Source: JBDLSY01 sp041170585
Lineage (GTDB): Bacteria > Pseudomonadota > Gammaproteobacteria > Burkholderiales > Burkholderiaceae_C
Assembly (NCBI GenBank): GCA_041170585.1
Contig: JBEDNN010000006.1
Location: 1 to 30,083, forward strand
Direction: 5' to 3'
DNA length: 30,083 bases
Under the pieces are notes generated by a model. That model had not been told where the DNA came from, made no database searches, and worked only from the letters and a program-made list of their open reading frames with translations. This document shows positions 8,192 to 16,914 of the stretch, piece after piece. A program made the translations under genes and the position numbers. Within the stretch, counting starts at the first letter, position 1; each line of letters begins with the position of its first letter.

Positions 8192-8868
8192 TGAGTACTT
8201 TTCCTTTGTACAATATAAAAATAAATAAGTCCAACACTGGCACATATTACCCAACTCCACAGGGTATGGCTAAAAAAATGTGCACCTCGCATTTGTTGCG
8301 TCCAGCCAAATATGAATCCTGTTAAGCTGCTTAACCACCATACCCATCGGCTTAAACGTAACGAGTAATCTCTAAACCAAAAACTTGCAGCAATAAAAGC
8401 AAAGCCTGATGAAGCATGACCACCCGGAAAGCAATGCCCAGATTGAGGCGTATTAATGTCCCATTGCCAATGACTAATATAAGGTACACCACCACCAAAC
8501 TCACTTAAACTCCACGGGCAACTGATTTGACTAAAGTGTTTTATTAATATAATTAATGTAGATGTTAGTAAAACACTGAATACCATTTGTATACGGTTTA
8601 TTTTATAAATAGACTTAAATATACCCAAAGGTCGCCATATCATGATGATGAGTACGATAAACAATAAACGTGCAGTATTTTGTCCCACATCATGAAAAAC
8701 AAACTTTAACAAATAATTATTTTGTAATGCAAAGCCTGTGTTTGTACCAAACCAATGAGCTACTGTCATATCGTAGCCCATAAAATCGCATATCAAAGTA
8801 GCGATTAGTATGCTTAGTACACTCAAATAGTCATTAAATACAATACGTTTAAAGTTGTTTTTTAACAT
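8188..8868 (-). CDS. PAP2 family membrane phosphatase
   Basis: A 226-residue protein with about six hydrophobic segments. The three phosphatase motifs are present in variant form: KHFSQISCPW (motif 1, with CP in place of RP), PGGHASSGFAF (motif 2, the His acid/base) and RGAHFFSHTLWSW (motif 3, Arg plus the nucleophilic His). The FGGGVPY between motifs 1 and 2 is common in the subgroup. Members remove phosphate from lipid carriers or lipid A; the substrate here is not determined by the sequence. The stop overlaps the anmK start, so the two genes are probably translated together. A direct 13-bp duplication, ACATATTGCTTAT twice at 8865-8890, covers the start codon region, and no Shine-Dalgarno sequence is visible. 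Confidence 0.87.
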   Translation of the reverse strand: MLKNNFKRIVFNDYLSVLSILIATLICDFMGYDMTVAHWFGTNTGFALQNNYLLKFVFHDVGQNTARLLFIVLIIMIWRPLGIFKSIYKINRIQMVFSVLLTSTLIILIKHFSQISCPWSLSEFGGGVPYISHWQWDINTPQSGHCFPGGHASSGFAFIAASFWFRDYSLRLSRWVWWLSSLTGFIFGWTQQMRGAHFFSHTLWSWVICASVGLIYFYIVQRKSTQ

Positions 8869-8942
8869 ATTGCTTATACATATTGCTTATATTAAATTGA
8901 TGCTAATTAATGATTGATTAATGATTAATGATTGAATAATTA

Positions 8943-9884
8943 TTAATTTAATGCAGTAGACAATTGTTTACGCCATTGTCTGACTTTATCGGGTAACTCA
9001 CTGGCTTGATTAAAGATAACCAGTAAATTTTTTCGTGCAATATCATCACCAAAATGACGGTCAAGTGCTACCATCGCTAATAATTGTTCCACTGCTAACT
9101 CAAAGGCTTGTATTGTTTGGTAATAAGTCGCTAATGATAAACGTGCTTTTAAATCTTTAGGATTTGTGATAACGGCTTCTTTTAATACCTTTAATTCAGG
9201 GGTATTTAAGGCATCATTGCGTTGTGTTAAAACAGTATTAATATCTGTTTTTAATATCTGTAAAGTTTCCATTTGAGAATCATATAGAGAGGCTTTTTCT
9301 ATATTTTGTTCTATATACTTTTCTGTACTTTGTATTGTATTTAGTAAATCCTCAACAATATCGCACTGTACTTGTGCTAAATTAGGGTGATTATTTAATA
9401 GTAGTCGTGCCAACATTAAACGTGCAGCAATAGACTGTTCATTTAGTGCAATTGCTGCTTTGCAGTGTGTAATAGCGGCTGATTCATCATTGTCTTGAAT
9501 AGACAATTCAGCTAATTTTAATAAAGCAATTTCTTGTGCTTCAAGTTCAATATTAGCCAGTGGTTGTACATGTCGTAATAAAAATTCGCGTACTTGTACT
9601 TCAGATAACTCACTACTAAAACCATCAGCCGCTTCACCTTTAATAAACAAAATAGTAGTGGGTAATTGATGAACCCTGAATGCTTGGGCAATTTGTGGGG
9701 TTAAATCACAATTGACAACAGCTAAAGTGAATGCACCATTAAATTCTTTTTCAAGTTTAATAAAAGTGGTTGTTAATGATTGACTCGCTGGGCTACGCGG
9801 CGAACCTAAATCAATTAAAACAGGTAAAGTATTTGATGCCTCAATGACATGGCTTTGAAAATTGTCTAAAGTAATGTGAATCAT
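8943..9884 (-). CDS. Thioredoxin-fold/TPR co-chaperone, CnoX (YbbN)-like
   Basis: A 313-residue protein. Residues 1-110 have the thioredoxin fold (VLIDLGSPRSPASQS where WCGPC would stand, then VVNCDL and the cis-Pro region HQLPTTILF), and the rest is helical with TPR-like repeats (SIAARLMLARLLL; LKARLSLATYYQ). This matches the CnoX/YbbN family, redox-regulated holdases that hand substrates to chaperones. The CxxC motif is absent: the site reads SPRS, so it cannot be a classical oxidoreductase. A single Cys in VVNCD sits where E. coli CnoX, from memory, has Cys63 in a similar DCD context. It lies upstream of the PAP2-anmK pair on the same strand with a 74-bp gap. Confidence 0.88.
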   Translation of the reverse strand: MIHITLDNFQSHVIEASNTLPVLIDLGSPRSPASQSLTTTFIKLEKEFNGAFTLAVVNCDLTPQIAQAFRVHQLPTTILFIKGEAADGFSSELSEVQVREFLLRHVQPLANIELEAQEIALLKLAELSIQDNDESAAITHCKAAIALNEQSIAARLMLARLLLNNHPNLAQVQCDIVEDLLNTIQSTEKYIEQNIEKASLYDSQMETLQILKTDINTVLTQRNDALNTPELKVLKEAVITNPKDLKARLSLATYYQTIQAFELAVEQLLAMVALDRHFGDDIARKNLLVIFNQASELPDKVRQWRKQLSTALN

Positions 9885-9990
9885 AGTTAATCTAGGTTAA
9901 GTAAATAGGTTGAAATAAACATATTTAATATGTTAAATATTTATAAATAAATTAGTAGCAATGAGATGATTGTAAAATCTAACTTTGTTC

Positions 9991-10038
9991 TAATAATAAA
10001 ATTAATAATAAAATTAATAATAAAATTAATAATAAAAC
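9991..10038 (+). repeat. Four 12-bp tandem repeats, TAATAATAAAAT
   Basis: Four consecutive units (the last ends in C) sit between the divergent CnoX-like and YpfJ-like genes, about 100 bases from each start. Nothing else is recognisable in the 9885-10142 gap except three ATTTGTTT-like units at 10083-10106 and the AGGA before the downstream gene. Confidence 0.9.
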
Positions 10039-10142
10039 ATATAGTGTATTTATTTTAATGGTTCAGTTAGCTTTAAGCTAATATTTGTTTATTTGTTTAT
10101 TTGTTTTTAGCGGTACAGCAATTTATCACAGGAAAATAATTT

Positions 10143-11006
10143 ATGCGTATTGATGGCGAACGCGAAAGCAATAATGTAGAAGACCGACGCGGTTCTGGTG
10201 GCAGTCGTATGGGAGGCGGTAAAGGGATTGGTGTCGGTACGATTGTGGTGGCATTGGCTGCTTCATATTTTTTTAATATTAATCCGATGACAACTATCGG
10301 CATAATGAACGGAATCAGTTCTAATTCTGAACCTACTTCACACAATCAGCTTAATAATAATGCTAATACAAATACGGCTAATGACCCGCTTAAACAGTTT
10401 GTACGTGTGGTAATGGCACAAACAGAAGATACGTGGACGGCTGTTTTTCAAGAGCAGGGTAAAAGGTATTCTCCGCCCAAGTTAGTGATGTTTTCAGGCC
10501 GTACCAGTACAGAGTGTGGGCTTGGTGAAACGGCAACAGGGCCTTTTTATTGTCCTGCCGATCAAAAAATCTATATTGACCCGCAATTTTATACTGTTTT
10601 AGAGCAACGTTTAGGTGCACCTGGCGACTTTGCACGTGCTTATGTCATTGGGCATGAAGTAGGGCATCATGTACAAAATGTATTAGGAATTATGAATAAA
10701 GTTGAAGCCGCTAAACGTCAAAACCCGCAACAAGCCAATCCTTTATCCGTGCGTTTAGAATTACAAGCTGATTGTTTTGCGGGTATCTGGGCAAAGCGTA
10801 CGCAAGCGTCACGAAATATTTTAGAGTCGGGTGATTTGGAAGAAGCGATGCAAGCCGCTGCATCTGTAGGTGATGATGCCTTACAAGGTGCATTGGCTCG
10901 TCCAGAAACATTTACCCATGGCACATCATCTCAACGTAAACAGTGGTTTAAACGTGGTTTTGAGGGTGGAAACATGTCAAATTGCAACACTTTTTCTAAT
11001 AATTAG
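10143..11006 (+). CDS. YpfJ/KPN_02809-type neutral zinc metallopeptidase
   Basis: A 287-residue protein with a charged, Gly-rich N-terminus (MRIDGERESNNVEDRRGSGG), one membrane segment near residues 29-45 and an Asn-rich linker to about residue 80. The remainder is the putative neutral zinc metallopeptidase domain, with HEVGHHVQNVLG at residues 171-182 (HExxH) and ELQADCFAGIWA supplying the third ligand, plus YCPADQKIYID, all highly typical of the family. The active domain should face the periplasm. The physiological substrate is not known. The AGGA before the ATG supports the start. A tRNA-Leu gene follows after 32 bases. Confidence 0.95.
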   Translation: MRIDGERESNNVEDRRGSGGSRMGGGKGIGVGTIVVALAASYFFNINPMTTIGIMNGISSNSEPTSHNQLNNNANTNTANDPLKQFVRVVMAQTEDTWTAVFQEQGKRYSPPKLVMFSGRTSTECGLGETATGPFYCPADQKIYIDPQFYTVLEQRLGAPGDFARAYVIGHEVGHHVQNVLGIMNKVEAAKRQNPQQANPLSVRLELQADCFAGIWAKRTQASRNILESGDLEEAMQAAASVGDDALQGALARPETFTHGTSSQRKQWFKRGFEGGNMSNCNTFSNN

Positions 11007-11038
11007 GTTAAAATAACGATTGTGCAATAAAAATAATT

Positions 11039-11132
11039 GCCTGGGTGGTGAAATAGGTAGACACAGCGGACTTAAAATCCGCCGCTTTCGTGAATAGCGG
11101 GCGTACCGGTTCGATTCCGGTCCCAGGCACCA
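11039..11132 (+). tRNA. tRNA-Leu (anticodon TAA)
   Basis: The acceptor stem GCCTGGG pairs with CCCAGGC (11122-11128), followed by ACCA encoded in the DNA. The anticodon stem-loop is GCGGA-CTTAAAA-TCCGC with TAA at 11073-11075. There is a long variable arm, as expected for a class II tRNA, and the T-arm reads CCGGTTCGATTCCGG. Confidence 0.97.
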
Positions 11133-11135
11133 AAT

Positions 11136-11166
11136 AAAATCCTTTGTTAATTAACAAAGGATTTTT
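11136..11166 (+). terminator. Terminator after tRNA-Leu
   Basis: A perfect palindrome with arms AAAATCCTTTGTTAA and TTAACAAAGGATTTT, ending in T5, starting four bases after the tRNA. It can also terminate transcripts from the opposite strand, although the M48 gene that converges here ends at 11197. Confidence 0.85.
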
Positions 11167-11196
11167 CATTTACGCAGTAGTCAGTTACACGTACTG

Positions 11197-12267
11197 TTAT
11201 TTAACAGGTGCTAATACAGGCGAATTTGATTGATACGCAGGTAATTGTGCCACTGTGACGTTACGAGTCTTAGCATAAATCGGCAAAACTTTAGGCAAGT
11301 GTTTGCTTATTTCAGCAATACGGTTTTTACCTGATGGGTGGGTTGATAGCCATTGTGGTGGTGCACCTTTATTGGCTGCACTCATTTTTTGCCATAAAGT
11401 AATGCCTGCTCTAGGGTCATAACCTGCACGTGCAGCTAAATCCATACCCACTAAATCGCCTTCAGTTTCATCTTCACGACCAAATTTTAATGTTAGTAAA
11501 TTAGCACCTACATCAGCTAACACCCGTCCTGTATCACCCAAACCCAGTACAGTTGAGCCAATGGCTAATACACCTTGAGTAGCTACCGATTTGCCCATAC
11601 GTTCTCTGCCATGTTCACGCAGAGCATGAGCCATTTCATGCCCCATAACTATGGCGGCTTCATCATCACTTAATTTAAGTGTATCTAAAATTCCAGAATA
11701 AAATACAATCTTCCCTCCAGGCATACAAAAAGCATTTACTTCTTTAGCATTAATTAAATTAACTTCCCATTTCCAATTCATGGAGCGTTCATTCCAGCGA
11801 TTAACAAATGGAATTATTTTTTGTGCAATCGCACGTAAGCGAATGACTTGAGCCTCATTGTCTAACCCAAGTGTACGTTGCGTTGAGGCTTCTTGTAATA
11901 ATTGTTGATATTGTTGAGATGCTTGCGCTTCAATCTGTTTAGCACTAACTAAGCCACGTAACACACTCATTTTTCCAACACCTTGCTGTATATCTATAGG
12001 TGCATTTGATTCAGGTATTGCAGTAGTATTTTTATCAGTAGGTTTATCAGTAGGCGATGATGGTTTGTTATTTATAGGTGATTGGTGTGCTTTTGCTGCA
12101 GTCTTTAACTGTTCAAATTTTGTTTTTAAAGATTGAATACTTGTTTCAGCAGTTTCTTTTATATTTTTTATATTATTAAAATCAGTCATTTGTGCATTAC
12201 TACTCGCACTATAAGCAAAAAATAAAGTAACCGCTAAAATACGGTATTGTGATGTGTGGTTGTACAT
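11197..12267 (-). CDS. Periplasmic M48 family metallopeptidase
   Basis: About 356 residues if it starts at the ATG at 12267, which gives an N-terminal signal peptide ending near ASSNAQ. An in-frame start at 12297 would bury this signal behind ten residues. Residues 30-100 are a low-complexity linker. The protease domain holds CMPGGKIVFYSGIL, GHEMAHALREHGRERM (HExxH at 210-214) and EDETEGDLVGMDLAARAG (third ligand Glu), as in the soluble M48B/C peptidases such as LoiP and BepA. Those enzymes degrade or help assemble outer-membrane proteins in the periplasm. There is no TPR domain, so it is closer to LoiP/YcaL than to BepA, but it lacks a lipobox. No ribosome binding site is obvious. Confidence 0.92.
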   Translation of the reverse strand: MYNHTSQYRILAVTLFFAYSASSNAQMTDFNNIKNIKETAETSIQSLKTKFEQLKTAAKAHQSPINNKPSSPTDKPTDKNTTAIPESNAPIDIQQGVGKMSVLRGLVSAKQIEAQASQQYQQLLQEASTQRTLGLDNEAQVIRLRAIAQKIIPFVNRWNERSMNWKWEVNLINAKEVNAFCMPGGKIVFYSGILDTLKLSDDEAAIVMGHEMAHALREHGRERMGKSVATQGVLAIGSTVLGLGDTGRVLADVGANLLTLKFGREDETEGDLVGMDLAARAGYDPRAGITLWQKMSAANKGAPPQWLSTHPSGKNRIAEISKHLPKVLPIYAKTRNVTVAQLPAYQSNSPVLAPVK

Positions 12268-12321
12268 AGTACGCTTGATAAAAGTTATGTCAGTCATAAT
12301 TTTTTATTATATTATGTTGTT

Positions 12322-12398
12322 GATTATTGATTGTTGATTATTGATTATTGATTATTGATTATTGATTGTTGATTATTGATTATTGATTATTGATTGTT
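12322..12398 (+). repeat. Eleven 7-bp tandem repeats (GATTATT/GATTGTT)
   Basis: Eleven perfect heptamer units of two variants, in the order A-G-A-A-A-A-G-A-A-A-G (A = GATTATT, G = GATTGTT). They lie in the 200-bp gap between the divergent M48 peptidase gene and the membrane/zinc-ribbon gene, starting 25 bases from the longest peptidase frame, so they lie within or next to both promoters. Confidence 0.95.
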
Positions 12399-12496
12399 AA
12401 AGTAAATAAAACAATACTTATAATACTTAAGTAATAATGCTAACTTTACTCACGTTATTTAACCTATTTTAATTGTTTTAAAGCGGCCTAAATATT

Positions 12497-14548
12497 ATGT
12501 CTTATGATTACAGTTCAGAATCTAACAGTTTAGATTTAGTTAATCCCTATGTGTTTCAAAACCGTATTTTATTTGCATCGGGTACTGCTTTGTTGCTCAC
12601 AAGTTTATATATATTTTTCAAAGCACAACAAGCATTACAATTGTCTTTGATTGGTAAAAGTATACTGTTTTGTCTGCTAGGTATTGGTTTAAGTTGCGTT
12701 GCCGTTAGTTTATTTGCTAAAGCAATGCAACGGTTAAAATTTTATTTTGGCCGAGACAAACCCAGTTCTTTAGCCACTGATGTGCCATTAGGAACGACAG
12801 GAAGTTCAGAACAAGCCATTCATTTACAGTCTTTGTTACGTCAACGTGCTTTGGCATATGCTGAGCCACAAGGTGCTTTACAAAGTGTGCTATATCATCG
12901 CTTCCCTAAATTATTGACTGCGCCGATATGGGTACAAAATTTTGCTAATCAGTATTTTTTAAACTTATGTACCGTACTGGCAACTTTTTTATCTTTTTTG
13001 ATTGCTTGGTTTTTTGCTAAAGAAGGCGTTACTGAAACGTGGGTCAGTTTGATTTATTTTTTAGCCAGCGTTTTTTGGTTAATTAAACCGTATTCAACAG
13101 TCCAAAGACAGTCATTAACGATGTCTCATTTAATTATGTTAATGGTAGCGGCAATTATGCTGCCGATATTGCTGGGACTATTGGCAACTATGCTGCCTTC
13201 TTTATTAGGACTTACGTTTCATACACAAATTTTTGTACTGTTAGGGTGTGCGACTATATCTTCACTGTTGCTTTTATGTGCAGCCTTAGGTCAGACAACG
13301 GATACACCGATTACACAAGTGAGTAATGAGTTACTGCGGGTATCTATGAGCAGTCCGCCAGCAACATTATTTCAAGAAATTGAACGCATTCAGCAAATGC
13401 AGTGGACTGATAATATTCCTAATCGTTGTTATTCACGCCTTGAGCCTAGTACACCTGTTACTTCTTTAGGTGGTAGTTTTGCAGGCGATTTATTACAAGA
13501 AACGCAACCAATGCCGATTCAAGGGCGTAATACAAGCGATACTCACAGTATATTTGCTGACTCTAGCCGTAAATTTTTAGGTTTTAGTGATGTATTCGCA
13601 GTATTTTTAATCGGTGTATCCATATTATTTATATTAATTTTCGTTAATGGCTTTAATACTCAGCATTCAAGCCAGTACATATCACCTGACAAAATGCTTA
13701 CCCCGTCGATTTCATCTAATTTAAAAAATAAAGTGAACATAGCTACTAACATCTCTGAAAATAGTATGCCAAAAAGTACAGCCCAATCAAAATTATTGAT
13801 AAATTGGAGTATGCAAAATTGGAGTTTATTAACAGGTGCATTTATGATGATTAGTGCAGCATTATTTTGTTTAAAAAATGCTGCCTATTTGTGGGGACGT
13901 TTTGATTTTAAATCAAACTTACTCTGGGTAACCGTGCAAGGTAATTATCAAACAGCGACTTTAGGTACAGGTAATAATTTTAGTGGTCAAATGCACACCG
14001 AAAATAAATTTGTACGCGTAGAGGATATGACTGTCAATATTTGGCGTACCTGTATTGAAAGTGTTTGTTTTGGTGCAAATAGCCCGCGTCAAGTAACATC
14101 AATGTTTGCTACTCAAAAAGAAGCCAAGGATTTAGTCAATGATTTATTAACTTATATAAACGGTCAAAGTATATTAACAGTACCGCAATCAGACCGTGAT
14201 AGGTATAAAATGTCTACACTGTTTCAAGCAGAACAAATTTTAAAAACAGGTAAGTCTGTAGCCAATTCTATAGATGCAGTCAATTTTCATACCGATACTC
14301 TACTTCAAAATGATACGACTACACCTTCTAAAACAATACACAACATACTAAATACGCTAAATGCACTAGAACCAACGGATATTGAACATCCAAATAATTC
14401 AGATGCATTAATTAATTTAGATACACCAGTAGAAATATCTGATATTCAGATTGACGAAGTAGTTTCACCGTTCAAATTTTGTAGCGTTTGTGGTGCACGT
14501 CATTTATTGAGTGCTAAATTTTGTAGTAAGTGTGGTGCTGTAGTTTAA
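12497..14548 (+). CDS. Unrecognised multi-span membrane protein with C-terminal zinc ribbon
   Basis: A 683-residue protein I cannot assign. Hydrophobic segments lie near residues 24-42, 50-72, 154-172, 182-196, 212-260 (two or three), 362-384 and 440-460. Between the last membrane segment and the C-terminus is a soluble domain (WVTVQGNYQTATLGTGNNF, FVRVEDMTVNIWRTC) followed by a linker. The last 25 residues form a zinc ribbon of the C-x2-C...C-x2-C type (Cys 662, 665, 676, 679; CSVCGARH and CSKCGAVV), as found at the ends of many bacterial membrane proteins of unknown role. The protein faces the divergent M48 peptidase and is followed directly by a family B mobile element that begins nine bases after its stop. 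A sensory or scaffold role is possible but unproven. Confidence 0.8.
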   Translation: MSYDYSSESNSLDLVNPYVFQNRILFASGTALLLTSLYIFFKAQQALQLSLIGKSILFCLLGIGLSCVAVSLFAKAMQRLKFYFGRDKPSSLATDVPLGTTGSSEQAIHLQSLLRQRALAYAEPQGALQSVLYHRFPKLLTAPIWVQNFANQYFLNLCTVLATFLSFLIAWFFAKEGVTETWVSLIYFLASVFWLIKPYSTVQRQSLTMSHLIMLMVAAIMLPILLGLLATMLPSLLGLTFHTQIFVLLGCATISSLLLLCAALGQTTDTPITQVSNELLRVSMSSPPATLFQEIERIQQMQWTDNIPNRCYSRLEPSTPVTSLGGSFAGDLLQETQPMPIQGRNTSDTHSIFADSSRKFLGFSDVFAVFLIGVSILFILIFVNGFNTQHSSQYISPDKMLTPSISSNLKNKVNIATNISENSMPKSTAQSKLLINWSMQNWSLLTGAFMMISAALFCLKNAAYLWGRFDFKSNLLWVTVQGNYQTATLGTGNNFSGQMHTENKFVRVEDMTVNIWRTCIESVCFGANSPRQVTSMFATQKEAKDLVNDLLTYINGQSILTVPQSDRDRYKMSTLFQAEQILKTGKSVANSIDAVNFHTDTLLQNDTTTPSKTIHNILNTLNALEPTDIEHPNNSDALINLDTPVEISDIQIDEVVSPFKFCSVCGARHLLSAKFCSKCGAVV

Positions 14549-14556
14549 ATTTATTG

Positions 14557-14670
14557 GGTAATGTTAAATTTTAACTTTTATAATATTTATAGTGGTGCAG
14601 TAGCCTGTTAATTTTACTGGTTACTTCTTAATTATTAAATTTCTTGTATCAGTGCTATTTGAACATTACC
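14557..14670 (+). mobile_element. MITE-like element, family B, copy 1
   Basis: A 114-bp non-coding element with terminal inverted repeats GGTAATGTTAAA and TTTGAACATTACC. It is flanked by a perfect 8-bp direct repeat ATTTATTG (14549-14556 and 14671-14678), which marks transposition. It landed between two convergent genes: the left repeat starts one base after one stop codon, and the right repeat ends one base before the stop of the TonB gene. Confidence 0.93.
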
Positions 14671-14678
14671 ATTTATTG

Positions 14679-15641
14679 TTATTTAGGCGGCGGTGCTGAT
14701 TTCATAACCGTTGTCAAAGTATTGGCCGGCGTAAATACTAGTTTAGTTGTGATGTCTAAAACATCTACATTTTCTTTTAGCTTACCTTTGAAGCTTGGAT
14801 AAGGGGCTAAACGTTTTAATAAACGTAATGTACCCCTATCAATGGCTTTGTCTCCAGAACTACGTTCAAGCACTAAACCTTCTAATGAACCATCTGAGCG
14901 TACAGATACCGTAACAATCACTTCGGCAAATTTACCACGTGCATCTTCAACATAGTATTCTGTACCTAAACGTTCTGTACGATCACTCCACAGTGCATAG
15001 TAAGTCGCAAAAGAGGCCTCACGGGTTGCGATACTTAATTGTGCACGTTTGGGACGTTTATTATAATCTTGTATTTCTTTGTCTAACGAAGCAACTTCAC
15101 GTTTAATTTGTGCGGTGGTTGAATCACTGGCTTCACCTTGTTCTGGATTGTACGTTTGGGCAGTACCACTGGCGGCATTCATAAACGATTTTCCTTTGAG
15201 TAAAGACAGTAAACTAGACTGAACTGCTTCTAAATTTTTAACTTGTTTTTGTAAATCTTCTAAACTTTCACCGTCTTGTACCGCTTCCATATTGGGTAGA
15301 GGCGATTTGACTATACCATCATCGGCCTCACCGCCACCTAATAAATTGGCATTGGCTAAGGCTTGTGCATCATTAGGAATAGTGTCACCAATCGTATTGA
15401 CTAAAACAACTTGTAGGGCTTCGTTGTCCCATATTTTTTCTAATTCTTTAGGTACAAACTTAATGGCTAAAATTAAAGTATGAATAAGAATACTTAACAT
15501 TAACATTCGCCGTAAATCGGTTTTTCCTAATTGAGTATAGGTGTTTAAGATAGTTTTTTTTAAACGTGAGCCATACACTAACAAATTTTTTTTAGGAGGC
15601 ACGGGTATAGTGGGTGGTAAATAAACAGAATTATTAAACAT
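14679..15641 (-). CDS. TonB-like energy transducer
   Basis: A 320-residue inner-membrane protein. A cytoplasmic N-terminus is followed by one membrane segment near residues 45-65 (LMLSILIHTLILAIKFV), a periplasmic stretch with a predicted coiled coil (DLQKQVKNLEAVQSSLLSLL and REVASLDKEIQDYNKR) and a C-terminal TonB domain (FAEVIVTVSVRSDGSLEGL, then DRGTLRLLKRLAPYPSF). TonB proteins carry proton-motive energy to outer-membrane receptors; the receptor gene at 19987-22335 is a likely but unproven partner. It lacks the long Pro-Lys/Pro-Glu spacer of E. coli TonB; the coiled coil may replace it. No exbB/exbD gene is in the window. Confidence 0.88.
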   Translation of the reverse strand: MFNNSVYLPPTIPVPPKKNLLVYGSRLKKTILNTYTQLGKTDLRRMLMLSILIHTLILAIKFVPKELEKIWDNEALQVVLVNTIGDTIPNDAQALANANLLGGGEADDGIVKSPLPNMEAVQDGESLEDLQKQVKNLEAVQSSLLSLLKGKSFMNAASGTAQTYNPEQGEASDSTTAQIKREVASLDKEIQDYNKRPKRAQLSIATREASFATYYALWSDRTERLGTEYYVEDARGKFAEVIVTVSVRSDGSLEGLVLERSSGDKAIDRGTLRLLKRLAPYPSFKGKLKENVDVLDITTKLVFTPANTLTTVMKSAPPPK

Positions 15642-15694
15642 ACGACGTACTTATGAGTAAACTTAAACAATAAAAATATTAAACTTAAATAATA

Positions 15695-15742
15695 AAAATA
15701 TTAAAACATTAAAATATTAAAACATTAAAATATTAAAAACAT
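15695..15742 (+). repeat. 16-bp tandem repeats, AAAATATTAAAACATT
   Basis: Almost three units lie between the barstar gene and the TonB gene, both on the minus strand, in the promoter region of tonB. The whole 15642-15754 gap is A/T-rich with similar imperfect units. Confidence 0.8.
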
Positions 15743-15754
15743 CAACTACTAAAT

Positions 15755-16177
15755 TTAGCAAGTGATTATAGATAGTCTATGCCCTTTAGGTTGCATAAAT
15801 TCAGCGGCATCTAACAAAGTGTCTAAAATAGGGTTAATCATTGCGGTGTTTAATAAATGTGTGCCTTCTAAAATTAAAACAGTCCCCATGTGTTTTTGTT
15901 GTAATAAAAGGTCGGTTAAACAATCATATAAAGCATCTAAGTTCATACCAAAATGATCAGGAAAATTTAGGCTATCTGCTAATTTGGTTAATAATGCAGC
16001 TTTAGAGCTTGTACCTGTACACGAAACAACACATACCCAAAAATTTAATTGATTGCCTGCTAAACGCCAATCTTCCACATTCATATTCATTGCGGATAAT
16101 GAAATGATACCGCCTTTTTGTAAAGCGGCACATAAAAAGTCATTTTTTACTATAGGTGTTTTATTGGACTGTTTCAT
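15755..16177 (-). CDS. Barstar family ribonuclease inhibitor
   Basis: A 140-residue cytoplasmic protein. The region FPDHFGMNLDALYDCLTDL (from residue 72) is the barstar signature; Asp 81 and Asp 85 correspond to barstar Asp35 and Asp39, which contact the RNase active site. No signal peptide is present. Its partner gene, a barnase-like RNase, lies immediately upstream on the same strand with a mobile element in the 182-bp gap. Family knowledge: the inhibitor blocks the RNase in the cell before export. Assignment is sound. Confidence 0.95.
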   Translation of the reverse strand: MKQSNKTPIVKNDFLCAALQKGGIISLSAMNMNVEDWRLAGNQLNFWVCVVSCTGTSSKAALLTKLADSLNFPDHFGMNLDALYDCLTDLLLQQKHMGTVLILEGTHLLNTAMINPILDTLLDAAEFMQPKGHRLSIITC

Positions 16178-16221
16178 AATATCTTCATAATTTTTTTAAG
16201 CTATTTTTAAGTTTTTATTTT

Positions 16222-16330
16222 GGTATTGCTACTTAAAAATAGTTTTTGTATTTTTTATCTAAAATAAGCCTTATTTTTGCTAAGAAAATATTATAAATAT
16301 ACGACTTAACCATATTAAAGTAGCAATGCC
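16222..16330 (+). mobile_element. MITE-like element, family A, copy 2 (subfamily a)
   Basis: A 109-bp element with the family A ends GGTATTGCTACTT and AAGTAGCAATGCC. It is flanked by 8-bp direct repeats TTTATTTT (16214-16221 and 16331-16338). It sits between the RNase stop and the barstar start, so transcription from the RNase to the inhibitor gene must pass through it. Confidence 0.9.
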
Positions 16331-16359
16331 TTTATTTTTAAGATTTTATTTTTAAGATT

Positions 16360-16896
16360 TTATTTTTTTAAATCAATTTGTTTAAAAGTAGCATAATGAT
16401 CTTCAGTATAAAAATACTCACCGCTTGTCGCTGGGCTGCCTGTTTTTCCTTGCCCCGCAACAATTCGGCGTGCTCCACGGTTTTTTGCATAGGGTGTTTT
16501 AACTGTATATTCACTGTAATACCCACGTGGTTTAAATGGTAGTTTACGTTCGCGATTACTAAAAATGCTACCGTCTTTTTGGCTATAGGGAAACGGACCT
16601 CCCGCTTGAATTAAGCGTAAAGTCTGCTGCCCTTCTTTAGGCAGTTCTGTAACACCAAGCGTATCAAAACCAGCGATGGCAGTCGCAGATAAACTATTAG
16701 CGTTATTTGTAGTATGGTTATTAATCGTGCTTATAGTATTTACAGTACTTATTGTATTTATAGTATTTATAGTATCTAATAAGTTACTGTGTTTTAATTT
16801 AGATGAAAAGTCTAAGGCATTAGGTGCAGCAAAATAACCCATTAATAGGACTAAAAGACTGATAATACTAACACGGTGTTTTTTAAAAAAATTCAT
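16360..16896 (-). CDS. Barnase-like secreted guanyl-type ribonuclease
   Basis: About 178 residues from the ATG at 16896 (MNFFKKHRV). Residues 8-24 form a hydrophobic export segment. A low-complexity Asn/Thr/Ile stretch (residues 42-64) leads to a microbial ribonuclease domain: Glu 129 in GYYSEYTV, Arg 144 in GARRIVAG and His 167 in EDHYATFKQI match barnase Glu73, Arg87 and His102 in order and context. The enzyme cleaves RNA and is kept safe by the barstar encoded next to it. A TTG four codons upstream is a less likely start. No Shine-Dalgarno sequence is visible, and a mobile element begins 18 bases before the ATG, so any promoter must lie inside it or upstream toward the PhoX-like gene. Confidence 0.92.
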   Translation of the reverse strand: MNFFKKHRVSIISLLVLLMGYFAAPNALDFSSKLKHSNLLDTINTINTISTVNTISTINNHTTNNANSLSATAIAGFDTLGVTELPKEGQQTLRLIQAGGPFPYSQKDGSIFSNRERKLPFKPRGYYSEYTVKTPYAKNRGARRIVAGQGKTGSPATSGEYFYTEDHYATFKQIDLKK

Positions 16897-16914
16897 AGGT
16901 GTATTCAAATGGTT

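Noticed and set aside
8192..8260. Longer N-terminus for anmK
   Set aside because: It would overlap the PAP2 gene by over 70 bases and encodes residues outside the kinase fold; the ATGA overlap at 8188-8191 fits better.
10390..10924. Minus-strand open frames inside the zinc peptidase gene
   Set aside because: Shadow frames opposite strongly conserved catalytic motifs.
11039..11166. tRNA-Leu as an integration site of a genomic island
   Set aside because: No integrase and no repeated tRNA 3' end were found; the genes beyond are ordinary.
12322..12398. Heptamer array considered as a replication-origin iteron or CRISPR
   Set aside because: Seven-base units with no spacers and no dnaA or rep gene nearby; treated as a simple tandem repeat.
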